Assembly (NCBI GenBank): GCA_009908855.1
Contig: JAAAOM010000019.1
Span: 1-64,000, forward strand
DNA from: Bacteroidota bacterium
GTDB taxonomy: Bacteria; Bacteroidota; Bacteroidia; Bacteroidales; JAAAOM01
DNA: 64,000 nucleotides
Direction: 5' to 3'
This document shows, in pieces, positions 7,408-17,702 of the stretch. Both the position numbers and the translations under genes were made by a program. Numbering within the stretch: position 1 is the first letter of the stretch; the number at the start of each line of letters is the position of its first letter. Under the pieces are notes generated by a model, which was not told where the DNA came from, searched no databases, and saw nothing but the letters and a program-made list of their open reading frames with translations.

Positions 7408-9873
7408 TTACAAGGTATCAATAATCCGCACAATAATCAATCCCAATGTTGATACAGCCGTTGTAATGCTCAATGCTTCCTGGGTGGATATTTCGTCTTT
7501 CTCGGGTTTTTCGGGAACTACGATTTCCGCCCCCGGTTCTATGCCGGGATAAAATTTAATACCCAATAAATGATGGGTGCGTTTTACCGATCCGTTGGCA
7601 TAAATAACATATACCTTGCTCTTTTTGGCATTGGGAGCAAATCCGCCACTACTGTTGATGTAATAACGGGTTGATTTGTTTTGCCGGTACCTCATTTTTA
7701 CCGGATAAAGCAGTGCTCCGCTGGCCTGTACGGTCTGCAATTCCTTGGGTATATTTAAGCGGTCTCCTTCCTGTAAAATCAGATCATAATCGGAATGCGG
7801 ATTTTCCAATATTTTTTGCAGGTCGATACCGATAGGCAGGTCCTTTTCCTTAGCCAACTGTTCGGTTTGAATGGTATCCTCATCGGTTTGTTGCTGAATG
7901 GCCTCCAAAGCTCTTAATCTTTCTTCATCCTGTACTGTTTTTCGTACCAAACGGGTTCCGGGGATATAGGCATCGGTTGTTAACCCACCGGCCCGACTGA
8001 TGATATCGGATATCCGTTCATTTTTATGTCGCAGTGCATATTTGCCGGGAAAAGCCACCTCCCCTTGAATGGAGATATATTTTTGTTCCTCGTAACCCGG
8101 TGATTTGCGGATAAAAACCACATCATAGGGTTTTAGAATAAATGTTGAATCGGTATCCTGAATTCTTAAGTTTTCATCAATACCGAAATTAAATACCTCG
8201 GCGATTTCACTACGCGGTGCCATGGCATCTTTATCCACCACACGTCGGGCTATTTCAACCCTTGAGAAGGAGGATGACTCCTTCAGTCCGCCAGCCTCCA
8301 CAATCAGTTCCTGAATGGTTATGTTTTTATGATAAGGGTACGTGCCGGGTTGTTGAACCTCTCCCTCAATGCTCACCTTATAATCCTCTTCAATATCAAA
8401 AATGGAAGGTATTTTAAGCATATCCTCACGTTTAAGGGTGATATTGTCTTCACCATTGATGATCTTTGATAATGATATGGGCATAATGGAAATATGATTT
8501 TCTTCATCCAACCGATACAATGATGCATAAGGTAAATAAGCATCTTCGCGCAGTCCGCCAGCTTTGTCAATCAGTTCTGATACAGACAGGTTTTTAGTTA
8601 ATTCATAATAACCAGGCCGAAACACAGCTCCTTCAACCTGCACCCTGTTTTCAAAACGGTTTAGAATCGATTCAACCACCAGTTTATCCCCGTTTTGCAT
8701 AGTAAACGCATTGTATCGATCCGAACTGACATCAAAAAACGACTTTTGCGTACCAGTGTTGCGTTCAACCTTCACCATTTCCCTGTATGCTTTTTCTGAA
8801 AATCCACCTGTAAATTCCAATAATTCACCCAGCGTTTCCTCATCCTGCAATTCGTAAACGGCTTCGCGCTTTACTTTTCCATCGGTCTCAATGCGATTCA
8901 CATAAGGTTCGACCAATATAATATCATTGTCCTGCAGGGATTTATTCACACTACTGTTTCCGCGGATTAAATAATCATATACATCAATAATGGCAAATAC
9001 CTCTCCGTCGCGTATAAGTTTGATATTCCGAAGCGTACCATTTTTATTGGGGCCTCCTGCAAGGTATAAAGCATTGAATGCAGATGACAGCGAAGGGAGT
9101 GTATATGATCCGGGAAGGGTTACTTCGCCAATAACATTCACTTTTATACTTCTGATTTTACCAATGGTTACCTGTGCAAAGGTATTGGGATTGTCGCCAC
9201 TTAAACCCGAGTATATTGAAGTAAGTCTTTTTTTGAGCAATGCAGAGGCTTTTTCGATGCTATGTCCACTCACATAAACGGGTCCCAGATTATCAATAAA
9301 AATATAGCCATCCGGTGTTACTTCCAACTGATAATTGGCTTCGGATGCACCCCATATATCAATGACCACTTCATCCCCCGGCCCCAACATATAATTTTTA
9401 GGTGTGGGAATGTTTAAAGATGGTTCAAATGTGAGCTGATCGGACTGAAATAACTCCCGCCCGAAAATTTTCTTCCCTTCTTTGTCGGAAATAGTGTCGG
9501 TTTTTTCAGCCAGCAGATCACCGAACAATTCTTTGCGGGTAGAAATTTCAAGCCCCTCTCTTAGCCTTGTTTCCGAGGTCATTTTGGTTTTACCGGCAGA
9601 CCGTATATCCTGTATGCGACTCCTAAGTTTTTGCAATTCAGCAGGTGGCAATCCACGGGCCAAAGCGGCAGATTCCATTTGTTGTTGGGTCATCCCGCTT
9701 TCTTCAGCACGTTTTATAAGTTTTTGAACCTGATCATCCGACAATTCCTCAACTTTTACATTACTGAGATCAGAAGGTATATCCTGAGAAAATGCGGTGA
9801 TGTCCGGTAAAATTAGACATACCATTGCGAGTAATAATTGACGTACCATTGTTTTGCTTATTGGTGCTGGCAT
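7408..9873 (-). CDS. SLBB-domain polysaccharide export protein (Wza-like)
   Basis: Exporter of 821 residues for capsular or exopolysaccharide, likely an outer-membrane/periplasmic channel component. A hydrophobic signal segment covers residues 10-30 (ending AFSQ). After a charged helical linker the Poly_export domain starts near 158 (NYMLGPGDEVVIDIWG, then VTPDGYIFIDNLGPV). Several SLBB domains follow, each with a G-x-V-x-x-PG-x-Y core (EVTLPGSYTL, AVFRPGYYEL, EVQQPGTYPY, EVAFPGKYAL). The C-terminus has a short membrane helix (SITTAVSTLGLIIVRII). It is much longer than E. coli Wza but normal for multi-SLBB Bacteroidota exporters. An alternative start at M9 would shorten the leader. Confidence 0.92.
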   Translation of the reverse strand: MPAPISKTMVRQLLLAMVCLILPDITAFSQDIPSDLSNVKVEELSDDQVQKLIKRAEESGMTQQQMESAALARGLPPAELQKLRSRIQDIRSAGKTKMTSETRLREGLEISTRKELFGDLLAEKTDTISDKEGKKIFGRELFQSDQLTFEPSLNIPTPKNYMLGPGDEVVIDIWGASEANYQLEVTPDGYIFIDNLGPVYVSGHSIEKASALLKKRLTSIYSGLSGDNPNTFAQVTIGKIRSIKVNVIGEVTLPGSYTLPSLSSAFNALYLAGGPNKNGTLRNIKLIRDGEVFAIIDVYDYLIRGNSSVNKSLQDNDIILVEPYVNRIETDGKVKREAVYELQDEETLGELLEFTGGFSEKAYREMVKVERNTGTQKSFFDVSSDRYNAFTMQNGDKLVVESILNRFENRVQVEGAVFRPGYYELTKNLSVSELIDKAGGLREDAYLPYASLYRLDEENHISIMPISLSKIINGEDNITLKREDMLKIPSIFDIEEDYKVSIEGEVQQPGTYPYHKNITIQELIVEAGGLKESSSFSRVEIARRVVDKDAMAPRSEIAEVFNFGIDENLRIQDTDSTFILKPYDVVFIRKSPGYEEQKYISIQGEVAFPGKYALRHKNERISDIISRAGGLTTDAYIPGTRLVRKTVQDEERLRALEAIQQQTDEDTIQTEQLAKEKDLPIGIDLQKILENPHSDYDLILQEGDRLNIPKELQTVQASGALLYPVKMRYRQNKSTRYYINSSGGFAPNAKKSKVYVIYANGSVKRTHHLLGIKFYPGIEPGAEIVVPEKPEKDEISTQEALSITTAVSTLGLIIVRIIDTL

Positions 9874-9906
9874 AATTAGATTTCAAGATAAAAGTTCAAA
9901 TATACT

Positions 9907-10965
9907 TTAATTTTTCCGGGTATATTGTAAATACCAGTTCACAAAGTTTTGCACCCCTTTTTTGATTGGCGTATCGGGTTTATAACCCAGATCATCCATA
10001 AGGTCCCGTGCATCGGCCCAGGTTTTGTAGACATCACCGGGTTGTATGGGCATGAGATTTTTTTCGGCTTTCCTGCCCAGGCACTCCTCGATGGTCGCGA
10101 TAAAATCCATGAGTTTAACCGGTGAATTGTTGCCAATATTATACAGTTTGTATGGCGCAACTGAACCCGATGGATCGGGATTTATACCCGTCCAGTTATT
10201 TGTTGGCTGTGCCGGATTTTTGATAACCCTGTATACCCCTTCTACAATGTCGTCGATATAGGTAAAATCACGTTCCATCTTCCCGTTATTAAATACGTTT
10301 ATGGGTTTATTTTCAATCATGGCTTTGGTGAAAAGGTACAGTGCCATATCGGGTCGTCCCCAGGGCCCGTAAACAGTAAAAAAACGTAATCCTGTAGTTG
10401 GCAAACTATAAAGTTGACTGTAAGTATGCGCCATTAACTCATTGCTTTTTTTGCTGGCTGCATACAAACTCACCGGATGATCCACATTGTGATGCACCGA
10501 AAATGGCATGGATTCATTCAGACCGTATACACTCGAACTACTGGCGTATACCAAATGTTTCACCTGGTTGTGCCGACAGGCCTCCAGAATATTCAGAAAG
10601 CCCTGTATGTTACTTTCCAGGTAGGCATAGGGGTTGGTAATACTATATCGCACACCTGCCTGGGCGGCTAAATTGCAAACATAATCAAACTGCTCCTTTT
10701 TAAATAAGGCATCCAGATTCTCTTTATCTTCCAGCTTGAGTTTAACAAATCGATATTTTTTATGGAGACTGCTTGTAACCGGTTTGTTTTCTACAATGTT
10801 TGTTTTATCAATACCTGATTCGGCCAATCGGTCATATTTCAGCTGCACATCATAATAATCGTTGATACTATCCAGTCCTACGATTTCCCAATCGGTATCA
10901 ATAACCAGTTTGTTTACCAGGTGAAACCCAATAAATCCGGCTGTTCCGGTAATAAGAATCTTCAT
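9907..10965 (-). CDS. UDP-glucuronate 4-epimerase-type SDR
   Basis: NAD-dependent sugar-nucleotide epimerase of 352 residues. The N-terminal motif is KILITGTAGFIGFHLVNKL, followed by GLDSINDYYDVQLKYDRL, characteristic of the CapI/UDP-GlcA 4-epimerase group. The catalytic residues fall in YASSSSVYG and the YAASKK motif, and DMALYLFTKAM and RDFTYIDDIVEGV are further extended-SDR landmarks. The product would be UDP-galacturonate. It is the first gene of the minus-strand operon and lies 33 bp before the exporter. UDP-glucose-type 4-epimerase activity is a less likely alternative. Confidence 0.9.
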   Translation of the reverse strand: MKILITGTAGFIGFHLVNKLVIDTDWEIVGLDSINDYYDVQLKYDRLAESGIDKTNIVENKPVTSSLHKKYRFVKLKLEDKENLDALFKKEQFDYVCNLAAQAGVRYSITNPYAYLESNIQGFLNILEACRHNQVKHLVYASSSSVYGLNESMPFSVHHNVDHPVSLYAASKKSNELMAHTYSQLYSLPTTGLRFFTVYGPWGRPDMALYLFTKAMIENKPINVFNNGKMERDFTYIDDIVEGVYRVIKNPAQPTNNWTGINPDPSGSVAPYKLYNIGNNSPVKLMDFIATIEECLGRKAEKNLMPIQPGDVYKTWADARDLMDDLGYKPDTPIKKGVQNFVNWYLQYTRKN

Positions 10966-11341
10966 TTAACGGTTTTTCTTTAAAAAATTGAAGACTAAAA
11001 ATAGTATTATCAGAAATACCTACGAAAAAAACCGAAATAAATTGTCAACAGCGAGTTCATTTCCTGACATTAATTCAATGAGAAGCCAGGAAATTAAATA
11101 TCAGCCTTCTCATCGTCCACCGGTGTAATAATCCTCCTGCGCACTCACCATCGAAGGCACTGTTACAAGATGAATGATGACGTTAGTTCTGCTTGCAGGT
11201 TATTAAGCCAAGCTGCATGCGTTTCTCTGCCTTCGCCGGAAAAGTGAATACATGAAAATGTAAAATGGATTAATTGCAGAAAAATTAGAAAATTCAGCTC
11301 CCACAGAGACAAGGGGAGCGTTTATAAAGGGTATTAAAAAA
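10966..11341. other. Intergenic region, 376 bp, no gene recognised
   Basis: This lies between the epimerase start and the gltD stop. It contains a GC-richer patch (~11100-11240) unlike the AT-rich spacers nearby and a 7 bp inverted repeat TTTCCTG/CAGGAAA at 11060-11066 and 11087-11093. The only ORFs are under 30 codons with no recognisable content. The gltD terminator is near the right end. The upstream part presumably carries the epimerase operon promoter, but I see no convincing TAnnTTTG box. Confidence 0.5.
11281..11319 (-). terminator. Probable intrinsic terminator after gltD
   Basis: On the minus strand GCTCCC and GGGAGC (11297-11302 with 11314-11319) form a 6 bp GC-rich stem, followed by an AT-rich tail with interrupted T runs. 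It lies 23 bp after the gltD stop. The T tract is weak, so efficiency is uncertain. Confidence 0.5.
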
Positions 11342-12763
11342 TTACTCACTTAAAAATTTATCAACGTTTTCGGCGCATTTACGTCCTGCAGCAATGGCCC
11401 TTACCACAAGACTGGCTCCTGACACAGAATCGCCGGCAGCAAAAACCTTCTTAGAGCTGGTCAATCCATTTTTATCAATTTTAATATTGCCACGCATGTC
11501 ATAATCCAATCCAAGCTCGTCAGCCAATCCTTCATGTACGCAATGGACAAAGCCCATAGATAAAAGCACCAATTCGGCATCAATAATTTTCCTGGTTTTC
11601 TCCTTTTCAATCATTTTAAATTTGCCGTTCTCTTTCACCCATTCAACATCCACCACTTCAATCTGCTTGAGTTTACCATTCTCATCCCCGATAAAGCGTT
11701 TGGTGGCTTTACTCCATTGGCGTTCACAGCCCTCTTCATGCGAGCTGGAGGTACGAATGGTATTGGCCCAATATGGCCATGGATTATTGATTTGCCGCTC
11801 ATCAGGCGGTTTAGGCATAATTTCAATCTGGGTAATGCTTTTGGCTTTTTGGCGTGCCGAGGTGCCTACACAGTCAGACCCTGTATCACCACCACCTATC
11901 ACAACTACATTTTTGTCTGTGGCAAGTATTCTTTCCTCATCCGGAAATTTTTGTCCTCCCACCACTTTATTCTGTTGCGTAAGAAAATCCATGGCAAAAT
12001 GCACCCCGTCCAGATCGCGCCCTTCAATGGGCAGGTCTCTGGGTTGCATGGCCCCGATGGCTAATACAATGGAATCAAATTCTTTCATCAAATCCTTGCC
12101 GGTAATATCCACCCCTACACCGGTATTGGTTTTAATGTTCATGCCTTCGTCAATCAATATTTCCAACCGGCGGTCGATGAGTTTTTTATTGAGCTTGAAA
12201 TCCGGAATACCATATCTCAACAGGCCACCTACCGCATCATCTTTTTCAAAAACGGTAACGGTATGTCCCCATTTATTAAGCAGGTCGGCACAAGCCAATC
12301 CGGCAGGCCCCGAACCAATCACCGCTACTTTCTTTCCGGTTCTGGTTTTGGGCGGGTTTGGTTTGATATAACCCAATTCAAACCCTTTTTCGGCAACTGA
12401 CGATTCATTTTCACGAATCGTAACTGATTCCTGATGTATATTTAAAACACATGCATGTTCGCAGGGCGCAGGGCACACTTTTCCGGTAAATTCCGGAAAG
12501 TTATTGGTTTCGTGTAAATTTTCACTGGCTAGTTTCCAGTCTCCTTTATATATTGCATCCTGCCACTCCGGCATGTTATTTATAACCGGGCATCCCCATT
12601 GACAAAAGGGAATACCGCAATCCATACACCTTGAAGCCTGTAACTTTCTATCATTCTCGTTTAATGTCTTTTCTACCTCACTAAAGTCGTTTATACGCTC
12701 ATTGGTTGGCCGATATCCTCCCTGCTGACGTACAACTTCCATGAATCCTTTCGGGTTACCCAT
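11342..12763 (-). CDS. gltD: Glutamate synthase small (beta) subunit
   Basis: NADPH-oxidising FAD/Fe-S subunit of glutamate synthase, 473 residues. The N-terminal cysteine clusters are CMDCGIPFCQWGCPV and CPAPCEHACVL, which ligate the two [4Fe-4S] clusters. The FAD-binding motif is VAVIGSGPAGLACADLL, and the second nucleotide-binding fold is VVVIGGGDTGSDCVGTSAR. The C-terminal FAD region ends with VFAAGDSVSGASLVVRAIAA. It lies 49 bp downstream of gltB and is cotranscribed with it. With GltB it makes two glutamates from glutamine and 2-oxoglutarate. Confidence 0.97.
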   Translation of the reverse strand: MGNPKGFMEVVRQQGGYRPTNERINDFSEVEKTLNENDRKLQASRCMDCGIPFCQWGCPVINNMPEWQDAIYKGDWKLASENLHETNNFPEFTGKVCPAPCEHACVLNIHQESVTIRENESSVAEKGFELGYIKPNPPKTRTGKKVAVIGSGPAGLACADLLNKWGHTVTVFEKDDAVGGLLRYGIPDFKLNKKLIDRRLEILIDEGMNIKTNTGVGVDITGKDLMKEFDSIVLAIGAMQPRDLPIEGRDLDGVHFAMDFLTQQNKVVGGQKFPDEERILATDKNVVVIGGGDTGSDCVGTSARQKAKSITQIEIMPKPPDERQINNPWPYWANTIRTSSSHEEGCERQWSKATKRFIGDENGKLKQIEVVDVEWVKENGKFKMIEKEKTRKIIDAELVLLSMGFVHCVHEGLADELGLDYDMRGNIKIDKNGLTSSKKVFAAGDSVSGASLVVRAIAAGRKCAENVDKFLSE

Positions 12764-12812
12764 ATCATTCTCGTTTTATCAAATTAAAACTTAGTGTTCT
12801 TTTACATATTGT

Positions 12813-15800
12813 TTAGTAATGGAAGTGAGGCTCATCCTCGGTATGCTTAATTTTGTTTTTAATATTCTCCAGCTTCATTTCTTCCAGTACTTTCTTATAC
12901 TCAAATGGTATTACCTTAATGAACCGGGGCAAATATTCTTCCCAACTGGTGAGAATTCGCTCTGCCAATTCACTACCTGTATAATTATAATGACTGCTGA
13001 TAAGATACTGCAATTCGTTAATATCATCGCGATCACCCACCGGGCCAAGCTCCACAAGGCCCTGATTGCAGTAATAGTCGAAATTTCCTTCCATATCAAG
13101 CACATAAGCAATACCACCGCTCATACCTGCCGCAAAGTTACGTCCGGTCTGTCCCAGTACAACTGTTCTGCCACCGGTCATATATTCACAGCAGTGGTCT
13201 CCCACACCTTCAATAACCGCTACCGCTCCGCTGTTTCTCACACAAAACCGTTCTCCGGCTACACCGCGTACATAAAGTTCCCCTCCTGTGGCTCCGTATA
13301 AAACGGTGTTGCCAATAATGATATTTTCTTCCGGAACATAAGCCGCATCTTTGGGTGGTGAAACAATGATTCTGCCACCTGACAATCCTTTACCCAGGTA
13401 ATCGTTTGATTCGCCAATCAATGTAAAGGTAACGCCACGTACCAGAAATGCCCCAAAACTTTGTCCGGCTGATCCGGTGAACTTACAATTGATCGTATTT
13501 TCAGGAAGGCCTTCTTCGGCATACACCTTGGCAATTTCACCCGACAGCGTGGCTCCCACAGTACGATCAACGTTGGTAATATTTTTGGATATCCATACCT
13601 TTTCCTTGTTCTTAATAGCCCTGTTCGATAGTTTAATAAGCTCATGATCCATTACATCACTGATCTTATGCTTTTGCAGGCATACACAGTGGATCGGATT
13701 TTTGGTTGCTTCTTTCGGTACATAAGTCAGGTTTGACAAGTCCACCAATTTGGCTTTCCAGTGGTCAACATCTTTACGTGTTTCAAGCAGATCAGCCCGG
13801 CCAATAATGTCATCAAATTTTTTATAACCCAATTCAGCCAGATGTTCCCTGATTTCCTCTGCTACAAAACGGAAATAATTAATTACATATTCATGTTTTC
13901 CTGTAAAACGCTTACGAAGTTCGGTATTTTGAGTAGCTACCCCCACCGGACAGGTATTTAGATGACATTTACGCATCATAATACAACCCAGGGTAATAAG
14001 CGCTGCTGTTGCAAAGCCGAATTCTTCAGCGCCCAGCATACCCGCAACCACAACATCGCGACCGGTTTTCATCTGACCGTCGGTTTGTAACACCACCCGA
14101 TCGCGAAGGTTATTCATCACCAATGTTTGCTGTGTCTCGGCGATACCCAGCTCCATGGGTAAACCAGCATGTTTAATAGAGCTGGCCGGACTAGCGCCGG
14201 TACCTCCTTCGGTACCCGCAATGGTAATACTGTCAGCATAAGCCTTAGCAACACCAGCGGCAATTGTACCCACCCCTTTGGCGGCTACCAACTTAACATT
14301 AATCTTGGCTTTCGGATTTGAGCATTTCAAATCAAAAATAAGTTGTGCCAGGTCCTCAATTGAATAAATATCATGGTGAGGTGGCGGGGAAATTAATGTA
14401 ATACCAGGTGTTGAATTTCGTATTTTGGCAATAATTTTATCTACTTTATGGCCGGGAAGCTGTCCTCCTTCACCAGGTTTAGCGCCTTGTGCCACTTTAA
14501 TCTGTATTTCATCGGCATTCACCAGGTAATTGGTGGTTACACCAAATCGTCCTGATGCAACCTGTTTAATGGCGCTACGTGCCAATGTTCCGTCGGCTCG
14601 CATTTTAAATCGTTCCGGGTCTTCTCCGCCTTCACCGGTATTACTTTTCCCACCGATGGTATTCATGGCAATAGCCAGCGATTCATGTGCTTCTTTACTA
14701 ATAGAGCCAAATGACATGGCACCTGTTACAAAGCGCTTCATGATATTTTCAGCGGGTTCAACTTCTTCAATAGGAATGGATTTTCCGTTCTTAAAATTCA
14801 GGCATCCCCGTAAATAAATAGGAGTTTTCACATAGCCGTCAGAAATGGCGGCAAACTCCTTGTATTTAGCATAATCGTTGGCACGTGTTGCCCATTGAAG
14901 TAATCCCACTGTTTCAGGATTCCAGGCATGTGTTTCACCATCCTTACGGTAGTGATAAAAACCGGTGGTTTTAAGGTTTTTTTGTGCTTTATTGGAATCG
15001 TCGTAAGCAATTTTATGAGGTATAGCCGCTTCTTTGGCTATCTCTTCAAGACCGATGCCCCCTATTCGTGAATCTGTACCTGTAAAATATTTATCCACCA
15101 CAGACGGATTTATTCCTAAACACTCAAATATTTGTGCACCGTGGTAACTACGAAGGGTTGATATACCATACTTGGAAAGTATTTTTAACAGTCCTTTATT
15201 GACGGATTTGATAAAATTTTGACGTGCATCACCATACTCCAATTGTATTTCACCGCTTTTGCACAGGTCATCAATAACCGCAAAAGCCATGTATGGATTT
15301 ACTACCGATGCACCAAAGCCTATCAGCAATGCAAAATGGGTTACTTCCCGTGCATCGGCTGTTTCAACGATAAGTCCCACCTGCATACGCTTTTTGGCCT
15401 TAATAAGGTGGTGATGAATGGCAGCCGTTGCCAGCAATGACGGAATAGGAGCCATGTCTTTAGAGATATTCCTGTCGGATAATATGATGTAGTTCACATT
15501 ATTATCAACAGCTTTTTCGGCCTGTTCACTAATTTGTTCCAATGCCATTTCAAGGCTTTTGCCCCCTCCGGCAGGATCGAATACCATTTGAATGGTTTCG
15601 TGGGTAAAAAAATCCGGTTTGAAATCTTTGATCTTCTGAAGGTCGGTATTGGTTACAACCGGGCTTTTAAACTTAATAAGCTTACAGTGATCGGATGATT
15701 CAACCAATATATTTTTTGACACTGAACCAATATAATTGGTAAGTGCCATAACCAGTCCTTCACGAATGGGATCAATGGCCGGGTTGGTAACCTGTGCAAA

Positions 15801-17354
15801 CAACTGCTTGAAGTAGTTAAATAACCGTTGTGGTTTGCCCGACATTACAGCCAACGGTGTATCGTTACCCATTGATGAAACAGGCTCCTGCCCGTCGATG
15901 GCCATGGGCTTGATAAGCATTTCAAGGTCTTCTTTGGCATACCCGAATACCTTCAGGAATTTATCGTAATCCTCACCCAATGAAGAAGGAACGCGTTCTT
16001 TTACCACAATATCATCGAGGTCGACCCGGTTTTCCTTCAACCAGTTGAAATAGGGTTGCCGGTTGGTTAATTGCTGTTTAACATCGTAATCGGGAACAAT
16101 AATACCCAATTTGGTATCCACCAATAATATTTTACCCGGTCGGAGTCGTCCTTTTTCTTTGATATTTTTTCCTTCAAATGATTGCACGCCCACTTCAGAG
16201 CCCATCACAATCATATCATCGTTGGTAACGATATAACGAGATGGTCGTAGTCCGTTCCGATCGAGTGTACCACCGATAAAGCGGCCATCGCTAAAAACTA
16301 TAGAAGCCGGACCGTCCCAGGGCTCCATAAAAGTACTGTGGTATTCATAGAATGCTTTCAGACTTTGTGGTATGGGATTTTTGTCGTTCCATGATTCGGG
16401 AATAAGCATACTTAAAGCATGAGGCAAAGATCTTCCGGTCATTACCAAAAACTCCAGTGCATTATCTAATGAAGCCGAATCGGATTTATCCGGCTCAATA
16501 ACCGGGAATAATTTCTGCAGGTCATCGCCAAAAAGTTCTGATTTCATAAGACCTTCGCGTGCATGCATCCAGTTGCGGTTTCCTTTCACGGTATTGATCT
16601 CACCGTTGTGGGCCAACATACGGAATGGCTGTGCCAAATCCCAGGTAGGAAATGTGTTGGTTGAAAACCTTGAATGCACCAATGCTATGGCGCTGGTAAG
16701 CTTTTCGCTGCGTAAATCAACAAAATACTGGCCTACCTGCTCGGGTGTAAGCATACCTTTGTAAATCATCACTTTGGATGAAAGACTGGGGATGTAAAAG
16801 GCTTCCCTGGATTTTATTTTGGATAGTCGAACCTTTTGTTCAGACATCTTCCGCACCATGTAGAGTTTACGTTCCAGAAACTGTTGCTCCATGGGCTGAT
16901 TGGACGTAACATATATTTGTTTTACATAAGGTTCGGTTTCTCTTGATATGTCACCCAACACATGATTATCGACAGTAACATCGTGGAATTCAATCACATC
17001 CAATCCTTCTCCTACGATTGTATCAATCAATATTTTTTCACACGCCTTACGGTCTTTCTCGTTTTGCGGGAGAAAAATGAGTCCTGTTCCGTATTTACCC
17101 GGATTAGGTACATTAACACCCTTTGAAAGAATATAATCATGCGGAACCTGGATTAAAATACCTGCACCATCACCAGATACATTATCAGCACTTTCAGCTC
17201 CCCTGTGGGTCATGTTAACTAATACTTCAAGACCTTTTTGTACGATATCATGAGATTTAACCCCCTTAATTTGAGTAACAAACCCTATCCCGCAATTGTC
17301 ATGTTCGTTCTCGGGGTTGTAAAGCCCTTGTTTTTTTGGTAAACCATTTCCCAT
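12813..17354 (-). CDS. gltB: Glutamate synthase large (alpha) subunit
   Basis: Large subunit of 1513 residues, the normal length. A short propeptide precedes Cys21 (NCGIGFV), the nucleophile of the class II glutamine amidotransferase domain after cleavage; LVHSRFSTNTFPTW and LAHNGEINTVKGN are further amidotransferase motifs. The central and FMN-binding synthase domains have GGKSNTGEGGEDPERF, PGEGGQLPGHKV, SPPPHHDIYSIEDLAQLIFD and GTEGGTGASPASS. The 3Fe-4S cysteines are in CIMMRKCHLNTCPVGVATQN. The C-terminal GXGXG beta-helix domain carries ATGGELYVRGVAGERF. A long 5' region (17355-17702) may contain a regulatory leader. Confidence 0.97.
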   Translation of the reverse strand: MGNGLPKKQGLYNPENEHDNCGIGFVTQIKGVKSHDIVQKGLEVLVNMTHRGAESADNVSGDGAGILIQVPHDYILSKGVNVPNPGKYGTGLIFLPQNEKDRKACEKILIDTIVGEGLDVIEFHDVTVDNHVLGDISRETEPYVKQIYVTSNQPMEQQFLERKLYMVRKMSEQKVRLSKIKSREAFYIPSLSSKVMIYKGMLTPEQVGQYFVDLRSEKLTSAIALVHSRFSTNTFPTWDLAQPFRMLAHNGEINTVKGNRNWMHAREGLMKSELFGDDLQKLFPVIEPDKSDSASLDNALEFLVMTGRSLPHALSMLIPESWNDKNPIPQSLKAFYEYHSTFMEPWDGPASIVFSDGRFIGGTLDRNGLRPSRYIVTNDDMIVMGSEVGVQSFEGKNIKEKGRLRPGKILLVDTKLGIIVPDYDVKQQLTNRQPYFNWLKENRVDLDDIVVKERVPSSLGEDYDKFLKVFGYAKEDLEMLIKPMAIDGQEPVSSMGNDTPLAVMSGKPQRLFNYFKQLFAQVTNPAIDPIREGLVMALTNYIGSVSKNILVESSDHCKLIKFKSPVVTNTDLQKIKDFKPDFFTHETIQMVFDPAGGGKSLEMALEQISEQAEKAVDNNVNYIILSDRNISKDMAPIPSLLATAAIHHHLIKAKKRMQVGLIVETADAREVTHFALLIGFGASVVNPYMAFAVIDDLCKSGEIQLEYGDARQNFIKSVNKGLLKILSKYGISTLRSYHGAQIFECLGINPSVVDKYFTGTDSRIGGIGLEEIAKEAAIPHKIAYDDSNKAQKNLKTTGFYHYRKDGETHAWNPETVGLLQWATRANDYAKYKEFAAISDGYVKTPIYLRGCLNFKNGKSIPIEEVEPAENIMKRFVTGAMSFGSISKEAHESLAIAMNTIGGKSNTGEGGEDPERFKMRADGTLARSAIKQVASGRFGVTTNYLVNADEIQIKVAQGAKPGEGGQLPGHKVDKIIAKIRNSTPGITLISPPPHHDIYSIEDLAQLIFDLKCSNPKAKINVKLVAAKGVGTIAAGVAKAYADSITIAGTEGGTGASPASSIKHAGLPMELGIAETQQTLVMNNLRDRVVLQTDGQMKTGRDVVVAGMLGAEEFGFATAALITLGCIMMRKCHLNTCPVGVATQNTELRKRFTGKHEYVINYFRFVAEEIREHLAELGYKKFDDIIGRADLLETRKDVDHWKAKLVDLSNLTYVPKEATKNPIHCVCLQKHKISDVMDHELIKLSNRAIKNKEKVWISKNITNVDRTVGATLSGEIAKVYAEEGLPENTINCKFTGSAGQSFGAFLVRGVTFTLIGESNDYLGKGLSGGRIIVSPPKDAAYVPEENIIIGNTVLYGATGGELYVRGVAGERFCVRNSGAVAVIEGVGDHCCEYMTGGRTVVLGQTGRNFAAGMSGGIAYVLDMEGNFDYYCNQGLVELGPVGDRDDINELQYLISSHYNYTGSELAERILTSWEEYLPRFIKVIPFEYKKVLEEMKLENIKNKIKHTEDEPHFHY

Positions 17355-17565
17355 AATTTCTCTTTTAACTATATTTTAAATATCACATTACCCATTTACC
17401 CAATATCTGCATTCCAAATCAAATTCTATTCCGGGATTTTACTCCCTGGCGCTGCCTACCGTGTCTTCCTATGACGAGGCACTGAGCCTTACAGTTATCC
17501 GGAGCGGTGTCGAATTATGACAGACTAAGGATTACTGCGATTGGAGTTGCGGATTTCAGGTTTTA
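17355..17565. other. gltB upstream region, no gene recognised
   Basis: About 210 bp between the gltB start and the hairpin at 17573-17598. A moderately GC-rich core (~17440-17550) is flanked by AT-rich DNA. I see no exact TAnnTTTG box close to gltB; ATAGAATTTG on the minus strand is one base too long. If gltB is transcribed from the promoter at 17709-17716, this is the second half of a long leader downstream of a terminator. Confidence 0.4.
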
Positions 17566-17598
17566 AGAAAAAAACCATTCTTTGGTTGGAGAATGGTT
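17566..17598 (-). terminator. Intrinsic terminator/attenuator upstream of gltB
   Basis: On the minus strand AACCATTCT (17598-17590) pairs with AGAATGGTT (17581-17573), a 9 bp stem with an 8-nt loop, followed directly by five further T residues, a C and then TT. It is a good intrinsic terminator for minus-strand RNA. It lies ~205 bp past the citrate synthase stop and ~215 bp before gltB. Confidence 0.75.
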
Positions 17599-17702
17599 CT
17601 GATTTTATTTGACGCTCTATACCTCTCCATGCTTATGTTGAACAATAATATCTGTTTTTAAACCTTATAGAGCTTTCTGTACACATTACTTACCAGCGAC
17701 TT
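17566..17702 (-). ncRNA. Candidate small RNA or gltB leader transcript
   Basis: A TATCTTTG box on the minus strand (17709-17716) would start RNA near 17702. The RNA would run ~135 nt to the intrinsic terminator at 17573-17598. Within it GCTCTATA and TATAGAGC (17614-17621 and 17666-17673) form a perfect 8 bp long-range stem enclosing 44 nt. It has no substantial ORF. It could be a free small RNA, a 3'UTR-derived RNA of citrate synthase, or an attenuated leader of gltB. I do not recognise a known RNA family. No good -33 TTG sits at the right distance, which lowers confidence. Confidence 0.4.

Noticed and set aside
11171-11248. 25-codon plus-strand ORF in the gltD-epimerase gap
   Set aside because: No promoter, no ribosome-binding site and no recognisable sequence; chance ORF.
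11622-12371. 249-codon open frame on the plus strand opposite gltD
   Set aside because: It is antisense to a strongly conserved gltD, its translation has low-complexity Ser/Pro/Thr-rich composition and no recognisable domain. It is a codon-structure shadow.
17440-17550. Riboswitch upstream of gltB
   Set aside because: The patch is GC-richer and could fold, but I cannot match it to any riboswitch core or conserved motif; only the promoter-terminator part is reported.
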